A stretch of DNA of 64,000 bases from Gluconobacter frateurii (GCF_002723955.1 NZ_BEWN01000004.1:310001-374000); one strand, 5' to 3'; counted from the first letter of the stretch, positions 8,093 to 16,360 are shown. The notes: a model not told the origin generated them from the letters alone. Numbers and translations: made by a program.

Positions 8093-9996
8093 AGCGTCCG
8101 TTTTTTGTCGCCCTTCTCGCGCCCATGTTTGCCTATGGAGCACCGTCAGGGATGGATTGGCGGAGTGGGCAAAGAGTGCCTGACACAATGCGTCAGCAAT
8201 TTGATACGCTGAAAGCAAATCAGGATGACCTTCACCATATTTCCGTATCCATGCAGGGAAAGCTGAATTCTGCCAATGGGTCCCGGGTTGGCGGTACGGA
8301 TACCGGGACAGATGTTAGCAACGGGGTAGCAATAGGAGGCGGCCCTGTTGGCCGATCTGTTGCGGCACATTTTTCCGACATCGTAAGCATTGCTGATTAC
8401 GGCGCAAAATGCGACGGCACAACTGACGACACAGCCAGTGCCCAGGCGGCAATCACTGATGTATCTACAAATCCTAAATATGCCCACGGCGTGAGAATAT
8501 ATATCCCTTATGGGGTATGTCTTATTTCATCTCCGCTTTCCTTCTCAACTCTCGATGGACGCAGCATATCAATTAGAGGAAGTGGCATCACTTCCAGCAC
8601 CCTTCGCTTTTCCGGGACAGATGGCCTTGTCATCTCGATGCAGGGCGGCGGCCTGGATATCTCTGATCTGCATGTTCAGCGCTCAGTTGCCTCGGGCGTG
8701 AGTAATCAGGCCCTCAGTGTCACGGCCCCTCACGGGAATGTCCAGGCGGTCGTATCCAACGTGCAGATTGATGGAACCAATCAGGCTGTCGCATGGCAGA
8801 CCGGGGCGGTATTCCGCAATATTGGCCCCCAAATAAATCACCTCTACGTCAACGGTTTCCCGAACTCCAATGGAGCCGATACAGTTGATAGCTATGCGAT
8901 AGGGATTTTCGGAGCCCTTGGCCCAACTTCTGCGGGAAATATCTACGCCATTGACGCAAAGATCGTGAATTCCGTTTTTGTCGGATCACGCACGGGTATC
9001 CGGATCGGCGGCGCGGTTCAGGGTGTGTTTGTAACGAACTCTGAAGCCATAGCAAATGACTACGGTATTTATTGGGACAGTACCGCCACCGCGCCTCAGA
9101 ATGCGGTAGCTGAGTTGCTTCTGGTCAACAATTTTCATGTCAATTCCCACTCTTCCGGTATTTATACCGCGGGAATGAACCAGGTATCCGTTCATGATGG
9201 CCTGATTTTACATTACGCACCAAGCATCGATCAATTTTATGGCGTAAATATCACCAAAGGACAGGATGCAACGGTATCTGGACTTCAAATCAACGGTGAC
9301 GGATCCGCTGGCCATCCAGAGACCTTTATCAGGCTGGGCTCATATTCGGTCGCATCTGTTATCGGAAATAAGTCCTTAACACTCAATGGCCCGTCCATAG
9401 ATGTTTCAGGATCTGCCTATATTTCGGTGATTGGGAATACATCCGCGAATTTCCCGAATTACTCAGGTGATCGTATTCTCGGATGCAACACCACAAACGT
9501 CATGTGTGTCGCCAATAATATGGATAATACATTTGCATTCTCGGAAACCACAGGTGGAAACGTTGGGATTTCGGCGAAAGGAAATGTAAATGTAAAGGGA
9601 AAAGCCCTTTTCGTTCCGCAGGTATTCTCGAATTCAACGAGCGGTTACGGATTTAACGTTGGAGGTCAGCCTTATAATGTCATGACTTCTACAGGGCCAT
9701 TGAATGTTAACATATGCGGATCTTCTAACTGTACAATTGGAAATCCATCAAACACCGTCAGCATTCTGGGGGCGATGACAGCACAGACGATAAGTGCGGC
9801 TTCGTTGAAATTGTCCGGTAATTTATACAGTTCTGGCAAAGTCTGTCTCGACGCAAACTGCGCCCGCTACGTCTATGAAGATGCTCCCAAGCATAAGGTC
9901 AAGATCGGGAACTCGACAAATGGTGATGTCTTTTCGATAGACGACAAGGGAAACGTCCTCGTCAAAGGTTCCCTCACTCAGAACAGCAATCCCTAA
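8089..9996 (+). CDS. Secreted right-handed beta-helix protein (pectate-lyase-3/tailspike-like)
   Basis: A 635-residue protein starting at GTG. A short signal-like N-terminus (KRPFFVALLAPMFAYGAP) is followed by a linker and then the entry motif SIADYGAKCDGTTDDTASAQAAI, typical of the Pectate_lyase_3 family of beta-helix proteins and many phage tailspikes. Repeated short beta-strand units run through residues 100-480. The C-terminus (KIGNSTNGDVFSIDDKGNVLVKGSLTQN) resembles tail-fibre tips. It could be a secreted polysaccharide lyase or a captured tailspike. It lies outside the left prophage end, by 560 bases. Confidence 0.75.
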   Translation: MKRPFFVALLAPMFAYGAPSGMDWRSGQRVPDTMRQQFDTLKANQDDLHHISVSMQGKLNSANGSRVGGTDTGTDVSNGVAIGGGPVGRSVAAHFSDIVSIADYGAKCDGTTDDTASAQAAITDVSTNPKYAHGVRIYIPYGVCLISSPLSFSTLDGRSISIRGSGITSSTLRFSGTDGLVISMQGGGLDISDLHVQRSVASGVSNQALSVTAPHGNVQAVVSNVQIDGTNQAVAWQTGAVFRNIGPQINHLYVNGFPNSNGADTVDSYAIGIFGALGPTSAGNIYAIDAKIVNSVFVGSRTGIRIGGAVQGVFVTNSEAIANDYGIYWDSTATAPQNAVAELLLVNNFHVNSHSSGIYTAGMNQVSVHDGLILHYAPSIDQFYGVNITKGQDATVSGLQINGDGSAGHPETFIRLGSYSVASVIGNKSLTLNGPSIDVSGSAYISVIGNTSANFPNYSGDRILGCNTTNVMCVANNMDNTFAFSETTGGNVGISAKGNVNVKGKALFVPQVFSNSTSGYGFNVGGQPYNVMTSTGPLNVNICGSSNCTIGNPSNTVSILGAMTAQTISAASLKLSGNLYSSGKVCLDANCARYVYEDAPKHKVKIGNSTNGDVFSIDDKGNVLVKGSLTQNSNP

Positions 9997-10559
9997 CGGT
10001 TGGTTCATGCATTTATTGCATTAGAGCGGCTTAAGGGGGATTTACAATGAAAAATGGTGACATTTTCAGTCCAACTGGACGTTAACCTGAACGCTCAAAT
10101 CACCTCTTTTTTGTCTGCATAATTTCTTTCTTTTGCAGGAGTGTCCGAAGACCTGATCGTCGTGAACTTGCAATGGTGCAGTATTCGAAAGCCCATCGGT
10201 CCACGCCAGCTGCTGAGAAGAAAGCGCTGTCCTTCCACTCGCCGGCAGGGCGATGGGTCGGGGACTATAGCGGACCATAGGACCAGATGTTAAGGAAACA
10301 GAGACCGGTGTGCCGCACCCCACTAGGCGACATCAGCGCTGCGGCCACTGTTCAAGAGGTCTGTGTCACCCAAGAAATCGCGAGAATGAAAAAGCAATTC
10401 GGCATTCTCAAATCCCCCCACTTTTTTCTGAGCAAGAAAAATCTAGGCGGGCGCAAATGACATCGAACGGCAAGCCGAATAAAGCAAGACATGCTAAAAA
10501 ATCGGGTCAAATCTGTTAGATTTAGCGAAGATTTCTCAGGAAATTTTGACTGGATCGGG
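9997..10559. other. Intergenic stretch left of the prophage
   Basis: About 560 bases between the beta-helix gene and the attachment site. Open frames exist (minus 10066-10323, plus 10310-10519), but neither has a convincing ribosome binding site or recognisable family. No terminator or RNA gene is clear. Confidence 0.4.
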
Positions 10560-10609
10560 TGGTGGGCGCAACAGGGATTGAACCTGTGACCCCTACCATG
10601 TCAAGGTAG
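10560..10609 (-). other. attL: Left attachment site: 3' half of tRNA-Val (GAC)
   Basis: On the minus strand this 50-base stretch reads CTACCTTGACATGGTAG (anticodon arm, anticodon GAC), then a variable loop, the T-arm CAGGTTCAATCCCTG and acceptor GCGCCC with ACCA. The 5' half of the tRNA is missing: past 10609 the sequence no longer matches a D-arm. This is the usual scar of phage integration into a tRNA 3' end, and an integrase starts 78 bases away. The orientation predicts that the intact tRNA-Val lies at the right end of the prophage, outside the window. Confidence 0.88.
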
Positions 10610-10686
10610 TTGAATACCTACAGAAAATGGCAGTTTATCAGGGGCTGTAGCGTAGTCCGATTATGGACTGCACCAATTTTGCACAT

Positions 10687-11790
10687 TCAGGCAGTTATCC
10701 CCAGCCACTCCATAATCTCATCTCGGTAGGCATCGGGCATCACTTTGGCGTACCGAGTGACCGTGGTGATGTTTCCCCAGCCGCCATCTGCTTTCAGTTT
10801 CATAAGATCCTTATGAATACAGTATTGCCAGCTCGCCCATGTGTGACGAGCATCGTGAGGGGTAACGTCTGGAACGAAGAAATGACGTTCTGTCTGCTTC
10901 CCTTTCGGCACCCATGTCCGCATCTTTCCGGGCAGACCAGCCTTGTGGCAGGCGACTGACCAGCCTGATTTGATCTGGCCGCCACTGGTTCTGCCATTTT
11001 CAAAATAAGCTGACCCTACCTCCTTCCCCTGCCCGCTTCCTGATTTTCGAGATCGAACCGGGCGAAACACCCTCCCATCCCGATTCGGCAAAGCGGCCAA
11101 GGCGGCGCATACTCGTGGGGGCAGGTCGATGTGCCGTTCATTCCCCTGCTTTTGCCACACGACCGCTCGTTGTCCGCGCAGATCAACACTGGACCAATCA
11201 AGTTCCAAGGCCTCTGACATTCTGGCCCCAGTTCCAAATAGAAAGACCAACAGCGGTTTCAAATGCAGCGCCGCGCTGTCAATGATCCGCGTTACCTGTT
11301 CCGGACGCAAATAGATCGTGCGGCCCGCAGGTATGCGCGGCTTATCGAACGCAGGCCGGTCGCACCATTTTCGTATCGCTGCAAACTCCATGACAGACCG
11401 CAACGGCGTCAGAACAGACCTGACTTTCGTGGCAGGACTGGCCTCGGCTCCATCACGGAGGATGTGCCGATAAGCCTGATCTAGAGCAGACTGATCAATG
11501 TCCGCCAACCGAGTAGTGCCGAAATGCTCAAGAAGCCTGAGAAGATAAGCCTTGGTCGCATCTGACCTTGGCTCAGCTTCCAGATAAGCCGTTACAGCAT
11601 GAGCAAATGTTACAACGGCGCGTTTGCCGTAGATGCTTTCTTGCCAGAGTTCTGCCTCCCGTTTGGCGCGGTACTCTTCCGCCTGCCTTGGGTCAGCAGT
11701 TCCTGTGCTTTCGTAAATGCTCTGTCCTTTGACGGTTCCACGGACATAGAGCGTTTCTGAATTGGGGCGCTTGTAGACTTTGAGGGGCAT
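10687..11790 (-). CDS. int: Phage integrase, tyrosine recombinase
   Basis: A 367-residue protein if started at MPLKVYKRP; a TTG start 60 bases upstream is possible. It has an N-terminal arm-binding region, a SAM-like core-binding domain (about 60-140) and a catalytic domain with Arg190 (GTGARMSEAL), His312-x-x-Arg315 (PHDARHTWAS), Trp338 in the second-His position (GGWGN) and Tyr347 (TRYAKV). It catalyses integration and excision at the tRNA-Val site beside it. It overlaps the excisionase-like gene upstream. Confidence 0.92.
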   Translation of the reverse strand: MPLKVYKRPNSETLYVRGTVKGQSIYESTGTADPRQAEEYRAKREAELWQESIYGKRAVVTFAHAVTAYLEAEPRSDATKAYLLRLLEHFGTTRLADIDQSALDQAYRHILRDGAEASPATKVRSVLTPLRSVMEFAAIRKWCDRPAFDKPRIPAGRTIYLRPEQVTRIIDSAALHLKPLLVFLFGTGARMSEALELDWSSVDLRGQRAVVWQKQGNERHIDLPPRVCAALAALPNRDGRVFRPVRSRKSGSGQGKEVGSAYFENGRTSGGQIKSGWSVACHKAGLPGKMRTWVPKGKQTERHFFVPDVTPHDARHTWASWQYCIHKDLMKLKADGGWGNITTVTRYAKVMPDAYRDEIMEWLGITA

Positions 11791-11984
11791 TCCAGGCTCA
11801 GAAGAAGGCGGCTGTAATCCGCCGGATAGAAAATGATGCGGCTGCCCCAACGACGATGCGTTGGACCTCCATGAAATTCGCGGACCCGGCTCAGGTGCTC
11901 CCTGAGTTTCGTTCTCCCTATGCGCCCCTTGAGACGCACAAGCACGTCCTGAAAAGTCATCGTATCGTCGGGCGTCTCACCCAT
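11610..11984 (-). CDS. Excisionase-like DNA-binding protein
   Basis: A 124-residue protein. The N-terminal 60 residues (MTFQDVLVRLKGRIGRTKLREHL, then GGPTHRRWGSRIIFYPADYSRLL) look like a small winged-helix protein of the AlpA/MerR type often found before phage integrases. The tail is basic and hydrophilic. The start overlaps the previous gene's stop. The C-terminal third overlaps int by about 180 bases in another frame, an unusually long overlap, so the true end or the int start could differ. Likely job: directing excision. Confidence 0.65.
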   Translation of the reverse strand: MGETPDDTMTFQDVLVRLKGRIGRTKLREHLSRVREFHGGPTHRRWGSRIIFYPADYSRLLLSLECPSKSTSAPIQKRSMSVEPSKDRAFTKAQELLTQGRRKSTAPNGRQNSGKKASTANAPL

Positions 11985-12177
11985 CGCGCTCCTCCCTCAC
12001 CTTAATGGCGCGATACAGCCCGTCCGGGCTGCGCTCTGCCAGCCCGCGACGAACGAGGAACGGATACGCGAACCGTCCTTTGTGCGTTGGTGCGTGCCAG
12101 ACGTCCGGCTCTGCCCGCAGCAGGTTCAGGACGTCACGTTGCGGGCGGGTTAGGGTTGGGTCTGTTGGGTTGGTCAT
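11977..12177 (-). CDS. Small winged-helix-like phage protein
   Basis: A 66-residue protein starting MTNPTDPTLTRPQRDVLNLL. GGGAG lies 7 bases before this ATG, which favours it over an upstream in-frame start. RPQRDVLNLLRAEP followed by FLVRRGLAERSPDGLYR fits a small winged helix. It overlaps the genes on both sides by a few bases, as part of the leftward operon. Function unknown. Confidence 0.65.
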   Translation of the reverse strand: MTNPTDPTLTRPQRDVLNLLRAEPDVWHAPTHKGRFAYPFLVRRGLAERSPDGLYRAIKVREERDG

Positions 12178-12350
12178 GGATTTTCTCCCTTCCGGACTAT
12201 AGTCCATCCCATACGGTCCAGATCGTAGAGGACGCGATCAACTCTATCGCCAGGAGGAACTCCGAGCTTTTCTTTGCGGGCCATGCCCTGCTCTTGAAGA
12301 GCTTCCAGTAGATCGCACTTGAACTCGACGCGCGTCATCGCATCACTCAT
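12174..12350 (-). CDS. Hypothetical small phage protein
   Basis: A 58-residue ORF (MSDAMTRVEFKCDLLEAL...). GGAGG lies 7 bases before the ATG, and there are 4-base ATGA overlaps on both sides, which supports real translation. It is mostly helical and charged. No family recognised. Confidence 0.6.
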   Translation of the reverse strand: MSDAMTRVEFKCDLLEALQEQGMARKEKLGVPPGDRVDRVLYDLDRMGWTIVRKGENP

Positions 12351-12502
12351 CCCCGTTCCTCCGCGTCCATGGCTTCTTCTTCCTCTTTGAAAGCCTTCCA
12401 TGCCCGGCATGGGTTTTCATGCAGGCACGCTCCACCAAACTCCGTTCGATCGCAGTAATCGCAATGGTCAACCATCTGATCCGTATCCGTCCGCCCGCTC
12501 AT
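12347..12502 (-). CDS. Small Cys-rich phage protein
   Basis: A 51-residue ORF starting MSGRTDTDQM. It contains HCDYC and two further Cys (GACLHENPC), a likely zinc-binding arrangement, and an acidic tail (EEEEAMDAEE). ATGA overlaps with both neighbours support it. Function unknown. Confidence 0.6.
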   Translation of the reverse strand: MSGRTDTDQMVDHCDYCDRTEFGGACLHENPCRAWKAFKEEEEAMDAEERG

Positions 12503-12726
12503 GCCGGGTCTCCTGCGATGGGCTTCGACCGAATGTGTTCCCATTTCCAGACACACGGCCAGCAACCGGGAGTTCGCGCTATGCAAAACAGCGCATCCGT
12601 CCAAAGAACCTCCATTTCTGCATAAGTGTAGCCGTGCTCGTTATCGCAATGCGGCCCCGAGATTAGCGCGCTCTCGCCAGCCTTTGGGCGGTATGTGCAA
12701 CCGTCACCTTTCATCGGCATACCCAT
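12499..12726 (-). CDS. Hypothetical phage protein with several Cys/Trp
   Basis: A 75-residue ORF starting MGMPMKGDGCTYRP, with GGGAGGGG just upstream. Cys and Trp are frequent in the C-terminal half (CIARTPGCWPCVWKWE). It is coupled to its neighbours by short overlaps. No family recognised. Confidence 0.55.
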   Translation of the reverse strand: MGMPMKGDGCTYRPKAGESALISGPHCDNEHGYTYAEMEVLWTDALFCIARTPGCWPCVWKWEHIRSKPIAGDPA

Positions 12727-13202
12727 CACACCCCTCCCTCGCGTGTGAGGGCAGCGCGGGCCTCCACGTCTCCGTCTACCTTCGCATCAAACTGATCTGC
12801 GGTCAGAATCTCACCCTGATTGCGCGCATCCTCAAGAAATCGCTGCCGCACGATACGGTAGCGAGTGGCAGCCGCTTCCAGCGCGGCGACGTTGGCGGGG
12901 CTGTAATAGACTGGGATGTACCGCGTATGAGTTTTGTGGGCGGAAAGCGTAACGGCAGCCCCGGGGAATTTCTGACGAAGAACTGATGCAAGCTCAGGAG
13001 AAAGATACCTGGCAATTTCCGCGCCCTTCGCCCTCTCCGCAGCCACAGCCTCGGCAAGCTGGTCCGCTGTGTAGAGGGGCGTGATGCCCTTGACCCAGTC
13101 AGCATCTGCGACTGGCTTGCGGCTATAAACTTGCGTATTCCAAGTGTCGGTTCCCGAAATTCTGGCCTTATAGAGCCAAGCAACCGGCTTCATCTCATTC
13201 AT
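12726..13202 (-). CDS. Hypothetical phage protein
   Basis: A 158-residue protein starting MNEMKPVAWLYK, with GGGGAG 8 bases before the ATG. The N-terminal 45 residues, ending in TPLYTADQL, resemble a segment found in many small phage proteins of unknown role (MKPVAWRY... PLYT). The rest is helical. It lies in the leftward early operon downstream of the recombination genes. Confidence 0.65.
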   Translation of the reverse strand: MNEMKPVAWLYKARISGTDTWNTQVYSRKPVADADWVKGITPLYTADQLAEAVAAERAKGAEIARYLSPELASVLRQKFPGAAVTLSAHKTHTRYIPVYYSPANVAALEAAATRYRIVRQRFLEDARNQGEILTADQFDAKVDGDVEARAALTREGGV

Positions 13203-13203
13203 C

Positions 13204-13293
13204 TCAAACACTCCCCGGCCGCTGACCGGCCGACAGGTGGAACAGGATCACGAGGGCTAGCGCCTCGATTAGGGTGGGGATCGCGTGGGTCAT
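13204..13293 (-). CDS. Tiny membrane peptide
   Basis: A 29-residue ORF with one hydrophobic segment (IPTLIEALALVILFHL). Its ATG overlaps the stop of the gene before it (ATGA), and it ends one base before the next start. The packing supports translation but proof is thin. Confidence 0.35.
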   Translation of the reverse strand: MTHAIPTLIEALALVILFHLSAGQRPGSV

Positions 13294-13463
13294 GCCTCAC
13301 CCCCAACAAACCGCCCGTCCAGGCGCTCAATCTGCGCAACATCGCTCGTGAGGTCTCGGCCCCACGGCGTGTGCTTCCACTCGCTTGCCGTTTCCCGCAA
13401 CGTCTCCGCCATCTGCTGCACCCAGATGGCAGCGTTCATGTTCTGGTTCAGGTCGCGGGTCAT
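13290..13463 (-). CDS. Hypothetical small phage protein
   Basis: A 57-residue ORF (MTRDLNQNMNAAIWVQQMAE...). It has ATGA overlaps at both ends and helical, soluble character. It sits directly after the exonuclease gene. No family recognised. Confidence 0.55.
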   Translation of the reverse strand: MTRDLNQNMNAAIWVQQMAETLRETASEWKHTPWGRDLTSDVAQIERLDGRFVGGEA

Positions 13464-14092
13464 GCGGCGGCTCCCAGATCTAGCGAGCCTGCACGGCGCA
13501 CCTTTTCGAGCATTTCCATTTTGAGTTCGTGAAAGTTCTTGAGGGCCTCATCGAGCTTCTTGATGAATGGCTCATCGCGAAACGTGCGCTCTGTGTAGAG
13601 CGGGAGTTCATCGCTGTAAGACACGCGATCATTCCATTCACGTTCGGCGAAAAGGAGTTGCCCCTGAACTTGCGGATAGTATTTCCGGTCAAAGCCTTGC
13701 GTCATGTACAGGACATGCGCCGGAGCGAACGGACACTTGATCTCCACCATACCATCAGTGCCGACTAGCCGGTCGGGGCTAATGCCGATGGTCCCTTCGT
13801 CATTGGTGATGAAGCCCACTTTCTCAGTGGTGACGCCGAATTCAAACTCGTAGGCAAGCGCAGCCATAGGCTCCAATTCATTGCCGCGAGAGATCGCATC
13901 AACGTTTGAAAGATCGGCTTCCATCGATCGCCCAAGGATGATCTCTGCCACTAGGCGCGCTGCGAAAGCCGGAGCCTGACTGGACAGATTGCCGGCTGAG
14001 GTGATGATCTTGTCGAACTCGGAGGCGGTTGGGATGCCAAGGCGTAATGTCTTCCACTCAAGGGTTCCCTGAATAACGTCATGAATCTTCAT
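13460..14092 (-). CDS. YqaJ-type phage exonuclease
   Basis: A 210-residue nuclease of the YqaJ/lambda-Exo fold. Active-site pattern: Glu72/Glu74 in GNELEP, Asp107 in SPDRLV, and Glu117-Ile-Lys119 in MVEIKCP. It should digest one DNA strand 5' to 3' to give single-stranded tails for the Erf annealing protein encoded just upstream; the two overlap by 4 bases. Together they form a phage recombination pair. Confidence 0.9.
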   Translation of the reverse strand: MKIHDVIQGTLEWKTLRLGIPTASEFDKIITSAGNLSSQAPAFAARLVAEIILGRSMEADLSNVDAISRGNELEPMAALAYEFEFGVTTEKVGFITNDEGTIGISPDRLVGTDGMVEIKCPFAPAHVLYMTQGFDRKYYPQVQGQLLFAEREWNDRVSYSDELPLYTERTFRDEPFIKKLDEALKNFHELKMEMLEKVRRAGSLDLGAAA

Positions 14093-14853
14093 GGCCGCGG
14101 TGCCCCCTTCACTGCCTTAAGCAATCCGCTTTTCCCGCGAACGAACTGATCGGGCGTCATCTCGTCGAGCGTTTTCACGCCGACCCAGGCGAGAAACTGT
14201 AACGTGTCTTTCCCGCTTTGCTTAAGTAGTTCGATAATCTCGTCTTTTTGTTCCGCTGTGATCCCCTCGGCCGGAGGCCCGCTCTTGTAGCGGCCATCAG
14301 TATCTTCATCGCATCGGACAATATTCAGCAGCATTTCAGCGCAGTACCGCTTGCCGTAAGAGATTGTTGATCCAAAGCCCTGCAATGGATTGCGCCCCTG
14401 CCCTGCATCCAGTGGCAGTTCGATTTCAGCACTCTGCGACTGGCCATTGGCATGAGAGATCGTGCCAATAATAACCTTGGCGTTGCTGCCTTCCGCTGAT
14501 CGCGTATTGAAGGACAGGCGAAGATGGTGAGTCGCCAATATCGGGCGGATCACCCGGTCCATATCTTCCCATTTCGTGAACTTATAGCCCCCCTTCCCGT
14601 TCAAAGAGACGGTACCATTGCGCTCTACCTGAGGAATTTCACCACAGGCCGTTGCCATGGCCGCACTGAACTCTGCGCGCGCCTCACGCTCAATGAGCTT
14701 ATCCTGCATAGCCAAGAGTGCCTGCATCTTCTCAATGTCGCAGTTTGGATTGGAGGCGGCATTTGCAATGACCTCCATCATAGACGCTGCCTGGGGTGCG
14801 CTTGCTTTTGCTGCCACCGCTTGAGCCTTCGGGCGCTCGATTACCTCACTCAT
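14089..14853 (-). CDS. erf: ERF family single-strand annealing protein
   Basis: A 254-residue protein. The core (about 45-190) has EFSAAMATACGEIPQVERNG, YKFTKWEDMDRVIRPIL and GFGSTISYGKRYCAEMLLNIV, which match the ERF superfamily. It anneals complementary single strands during phage DNA circularisation and recombination. It is the partner of the YqaJ exonuclease next to it. The C-terminal 60 residues resemble the helical tail seen in several annealing proteins. Confidence 0.9.
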   Translation of the reverse strand: MSEVIERPKAQAVAAKASAPQAASMMEVIANAASNPNCDIEKMQALLAMQDKLIEREARAEFSAAMATACGEIPQVERNGTVSLNGKGGYKFTKWEDMDRVIRPILATHHLRLSFNTRSAEGSNAKVIIGTISHANGQSQSAEIELPLDAGQGRNPLQGFGSTISYGKRYCAEMLLNIVRCDEDTDGRYKSGPPAEGITAEQKDEIIELLKQSGKDTLQFLAWVGVKTLDEMTPDQFVRGKSGLLKAVKGAPRP

Positions 14854-15038
14854 GCTGGCAGCCCTGCACGAAGCGCATCAATACGCTTACCCAGGGAAGC
14901 GACGATGCCCATGTTCTTCTCAAACGTGGCAGGCATACGGGCACGATCGACGGTAAATGTAACGTCAAGAATACGGGCCTGATGGTCTTCCAGCTCGTTG
15001 ATTTTAGACGCAACTGTGGCGTTCACTGCTTCACGCAT
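14850..15038 (-). CDS. Hypothetical small phage protein
   Basis: A 62-residue helical ORF (MREAVNATVASKINELEDHQ...). It overlaps erf by 4 bases (ATGA). It may be an accessory to the recombination pair; no family recognised. Confidence 0.55.
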   Translation of the reverse strand: MREAVNATVASKINELEDHQARILDVTFTVDRARMPATFEKNMGIVASLGKRIDALRAGLPA

Positions 15039-15065
15039 TGTTCGAATTTCCTGTGTTTTACTTGG

Positions 15066-15275
15066 TTATTCTTCGAAGTAGGTCAGTTCATCGATGAGCT
15101 GCTCAAGCTCGCCTTTTGCCAAACTGCATTTCTCGGAGATTTCGCTAGCGCCCATCTCTCGCATGGCGTCCCTGCAGCATAGGAGTACCTCAGTAACTGA
15201 CTGAATCCTCCCCATGGCCGTGTTGAAATCCATCGTGACCAGCTTGCCCTTCGGGCGGTCGAGAACCATGGGCAT
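15066..15275 (-). CDS. Hypothetical small phage protein
   Basis: A 69-residue helical ORF (MPMVLDRPKGKLVTMDFNTAM...) ending LIDELTYFEE. The start shares one base with the preceding stop (TGATG). Function unknown. Confidence 0.55.
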   Translation of the reverse strand: MPMVLDRPKGKLVTMDFNTAMGRIQSVTEVLLCCRDAMREMGASEISEKCSLAKGELEQLIDELTYFEE

Positions 15276-15475
15276 CAGCAGGCCACCTCTAGCGACTTGA
15301 TCTCTTCATTCAATTCGCCCCACTGGTCATCCAGTCGGTCCAACTCATTCTGTACGGCATCCGTGCGGCGCTCGATGTCAGCCAGCTTGAGCCGCAGCTC
15401 GACTACTCGGCCATTGCTGTTACCGCCCATCCGACGATCAAATGCCGCCTGATTGAAGTTATCCGGGTATGGCAT
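15275..15475 (-). CDS. Small coiled-coil phage protein
   Basis: A 66-residue ORF. Residues 24-62 (VVELRLKLADIERRTDAVQNE...) have heptad spacing of hydrophobic residues, as in a coiled coil. It has TGATG junctions with both neighbours. Function unknown. Confidence 0.55.
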   Translation of the reverse strand: MPYPDNFNQAAFDRRMGGNSNGRVVELRLKLADIERRTDAVQNELDRLDDQWGELNEEIKSLEVAC

Positions 15476-16257
15476 CAGTGCAGCTCCATCTCACAGGCGA
15501 GCTGTGCCTGCTTCTCACGGTTGGCCGTGAGCTGCTTGGCGAGACGATAGGCAATGCGCTCGATGCCTTTGCGTGTCAGGCGGAAATCTTCACGGATTTT
15601 GGTTTCACCTGTGAACCGGTCAGTGTAAGGCGCAGCGCACATACGGCAGTACTTCTTGTCTAGGCCATAATGCGCCGCCTTCAGCTTCCCGCCCTCTCGG
15701 CAGGCCCATCCATGCTTGAGGCAGAACTCGACAACGCGGTTCTGGCCGATCTGAAGTTCACGTCCAGCATCGCGAACGCCAAGATCACTGTCTGCCTCGG
15801 TGATGACCTTTAGAGCTTCCGCCTGCGGGCGGAGGACCGTGACCTCTGCAGTGAGCTCTGCCACTTGGCGCGTTGTGATCTGCAATGCCTGCGCGACAAT
15901 TTCTTGTTCCGTCAGAGCGCGAGGTGCCTGTACGGCGTATCCTCCTGTCTTGCGGATCTGAGGAAGCACGTCATGTCGAACCCAACGGTCAAAGCGCTTA
16001 GCCTCCGGTTTTCGACTGCGGCTGATGAGCTTGTAAAGACCAGGCTCTGTAATGAATGCGGCCTTCTGCTCCCCGCCAAGGGTGTGCTTAGTATGCACAC
16101 CCTTTTCATCCTCATCGAGGACACGCAGAGCCGAGCCTACATGTGACAGCTCAAGGATGCGGCAGACTTCAGCAGCATCAAACACGATGTCACCGTTGCA
16201 CTGAACGAAAACCTCAAGAGGCTTATTCTCAAATCGGAAAAGTGTGATCTCTGTCAC
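15475..16257 (-). CDS. Phage antirepressor (BRO-N plus KilAC-like)
   Basis: About 260 residues. The N-terminal BRO domain has LEVFVQCNGDIVFDAAEVCRIL, FITEPGLYKLISRSRKPEA and FDRWVRHDVLPQIRKTGGY. The C-terminal KilAC/ant domain runs from LTADVTVLRPQ-like residues to the end and includes IGQNRVVEFCLKHGWACR. A GTG start at 16257 is chosen because GGGAG lies 8 bases upstream; an ATG at 16272 is the alternative. Such proteins relieve repression by the CI-type repressor. It is the first gene of the leftward early operon and sits under its own repressor-controlled promoter. Confidence 0.85.
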   Translation of the reverse strand: MTEITLFRFENKPLEVFVQCNGDIVFDAAEVCRILELSHVGSALRVLDEDEKGVHTKHTLGGEQKAAFITEPGLYKLISRSRKPEAKRFDRWVRHDVLPQIRKTGGYAVQAPRALTEQEIVAQALQITTRQVAELTAEVTVLRPQAEALKVITEADSDLGVRDAGRELQIGQNRVVEFCLKHGWACREGGKLKAAHYGLDKKYCRMCAAPYTDRFTGETKIREDFRLTRKGIERIAYRLAKQLTANREKQAQLACEMELH

Positions 16258-16293
16258 GAGCGTTTCTCCCATCGCCGTTCTGGCGTGGGATTA

Positions 16294-16322
16294 ATCTATG
16301 GCCAGGATGGCCACTTCGTCAA
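16294..16322 (-). promoter_or_regulatory. Leftward early promoter (PL-like)
   Basis: On the minus strand: -35 TTGACG (16322-16317), a 17-base spacer, and -10 ATAGAT (16299-16294). The spacer holds the operator TGGCCA-N3-TGGCCA, whose last A is the first base of the -10. The same arrangement is seen in the rightward promoter at 18961-18989. Confidence 0.8.
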
Positions 16323-16360
16323 CATCTATTTGGCCATTTCGGCCATCTTTTTTATGGCCA
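16299..16360. promoter_or_regulatory. Repressor operators at PL
   Basis: Three TGGCCA-based sites: TGGCCA-GGA-TGGCCA (16299-16313), TGGCCA-TTT-CGGCCA (16331-16345) and a lone TGGCCA (16355-16360). The same motif recurs around the repressor/cro promoter at 18.9 kb and is therefore the likely binding site of the repressor. Confidence 0.8.

Noticed and set aside
10066-10323. 85-residue minus-strand frame left of attL
   Set aside because: No ribosome binding site or family; may be a decayed mobile-element piece but this cannot be supported.
8089-10559. Inclusion of the beta-helix gene in the large prophage
   Set aside because: The integrase and tRNA-Val scar place the prophage edge at 10560, right of this gene; it may belong to older phage debris.
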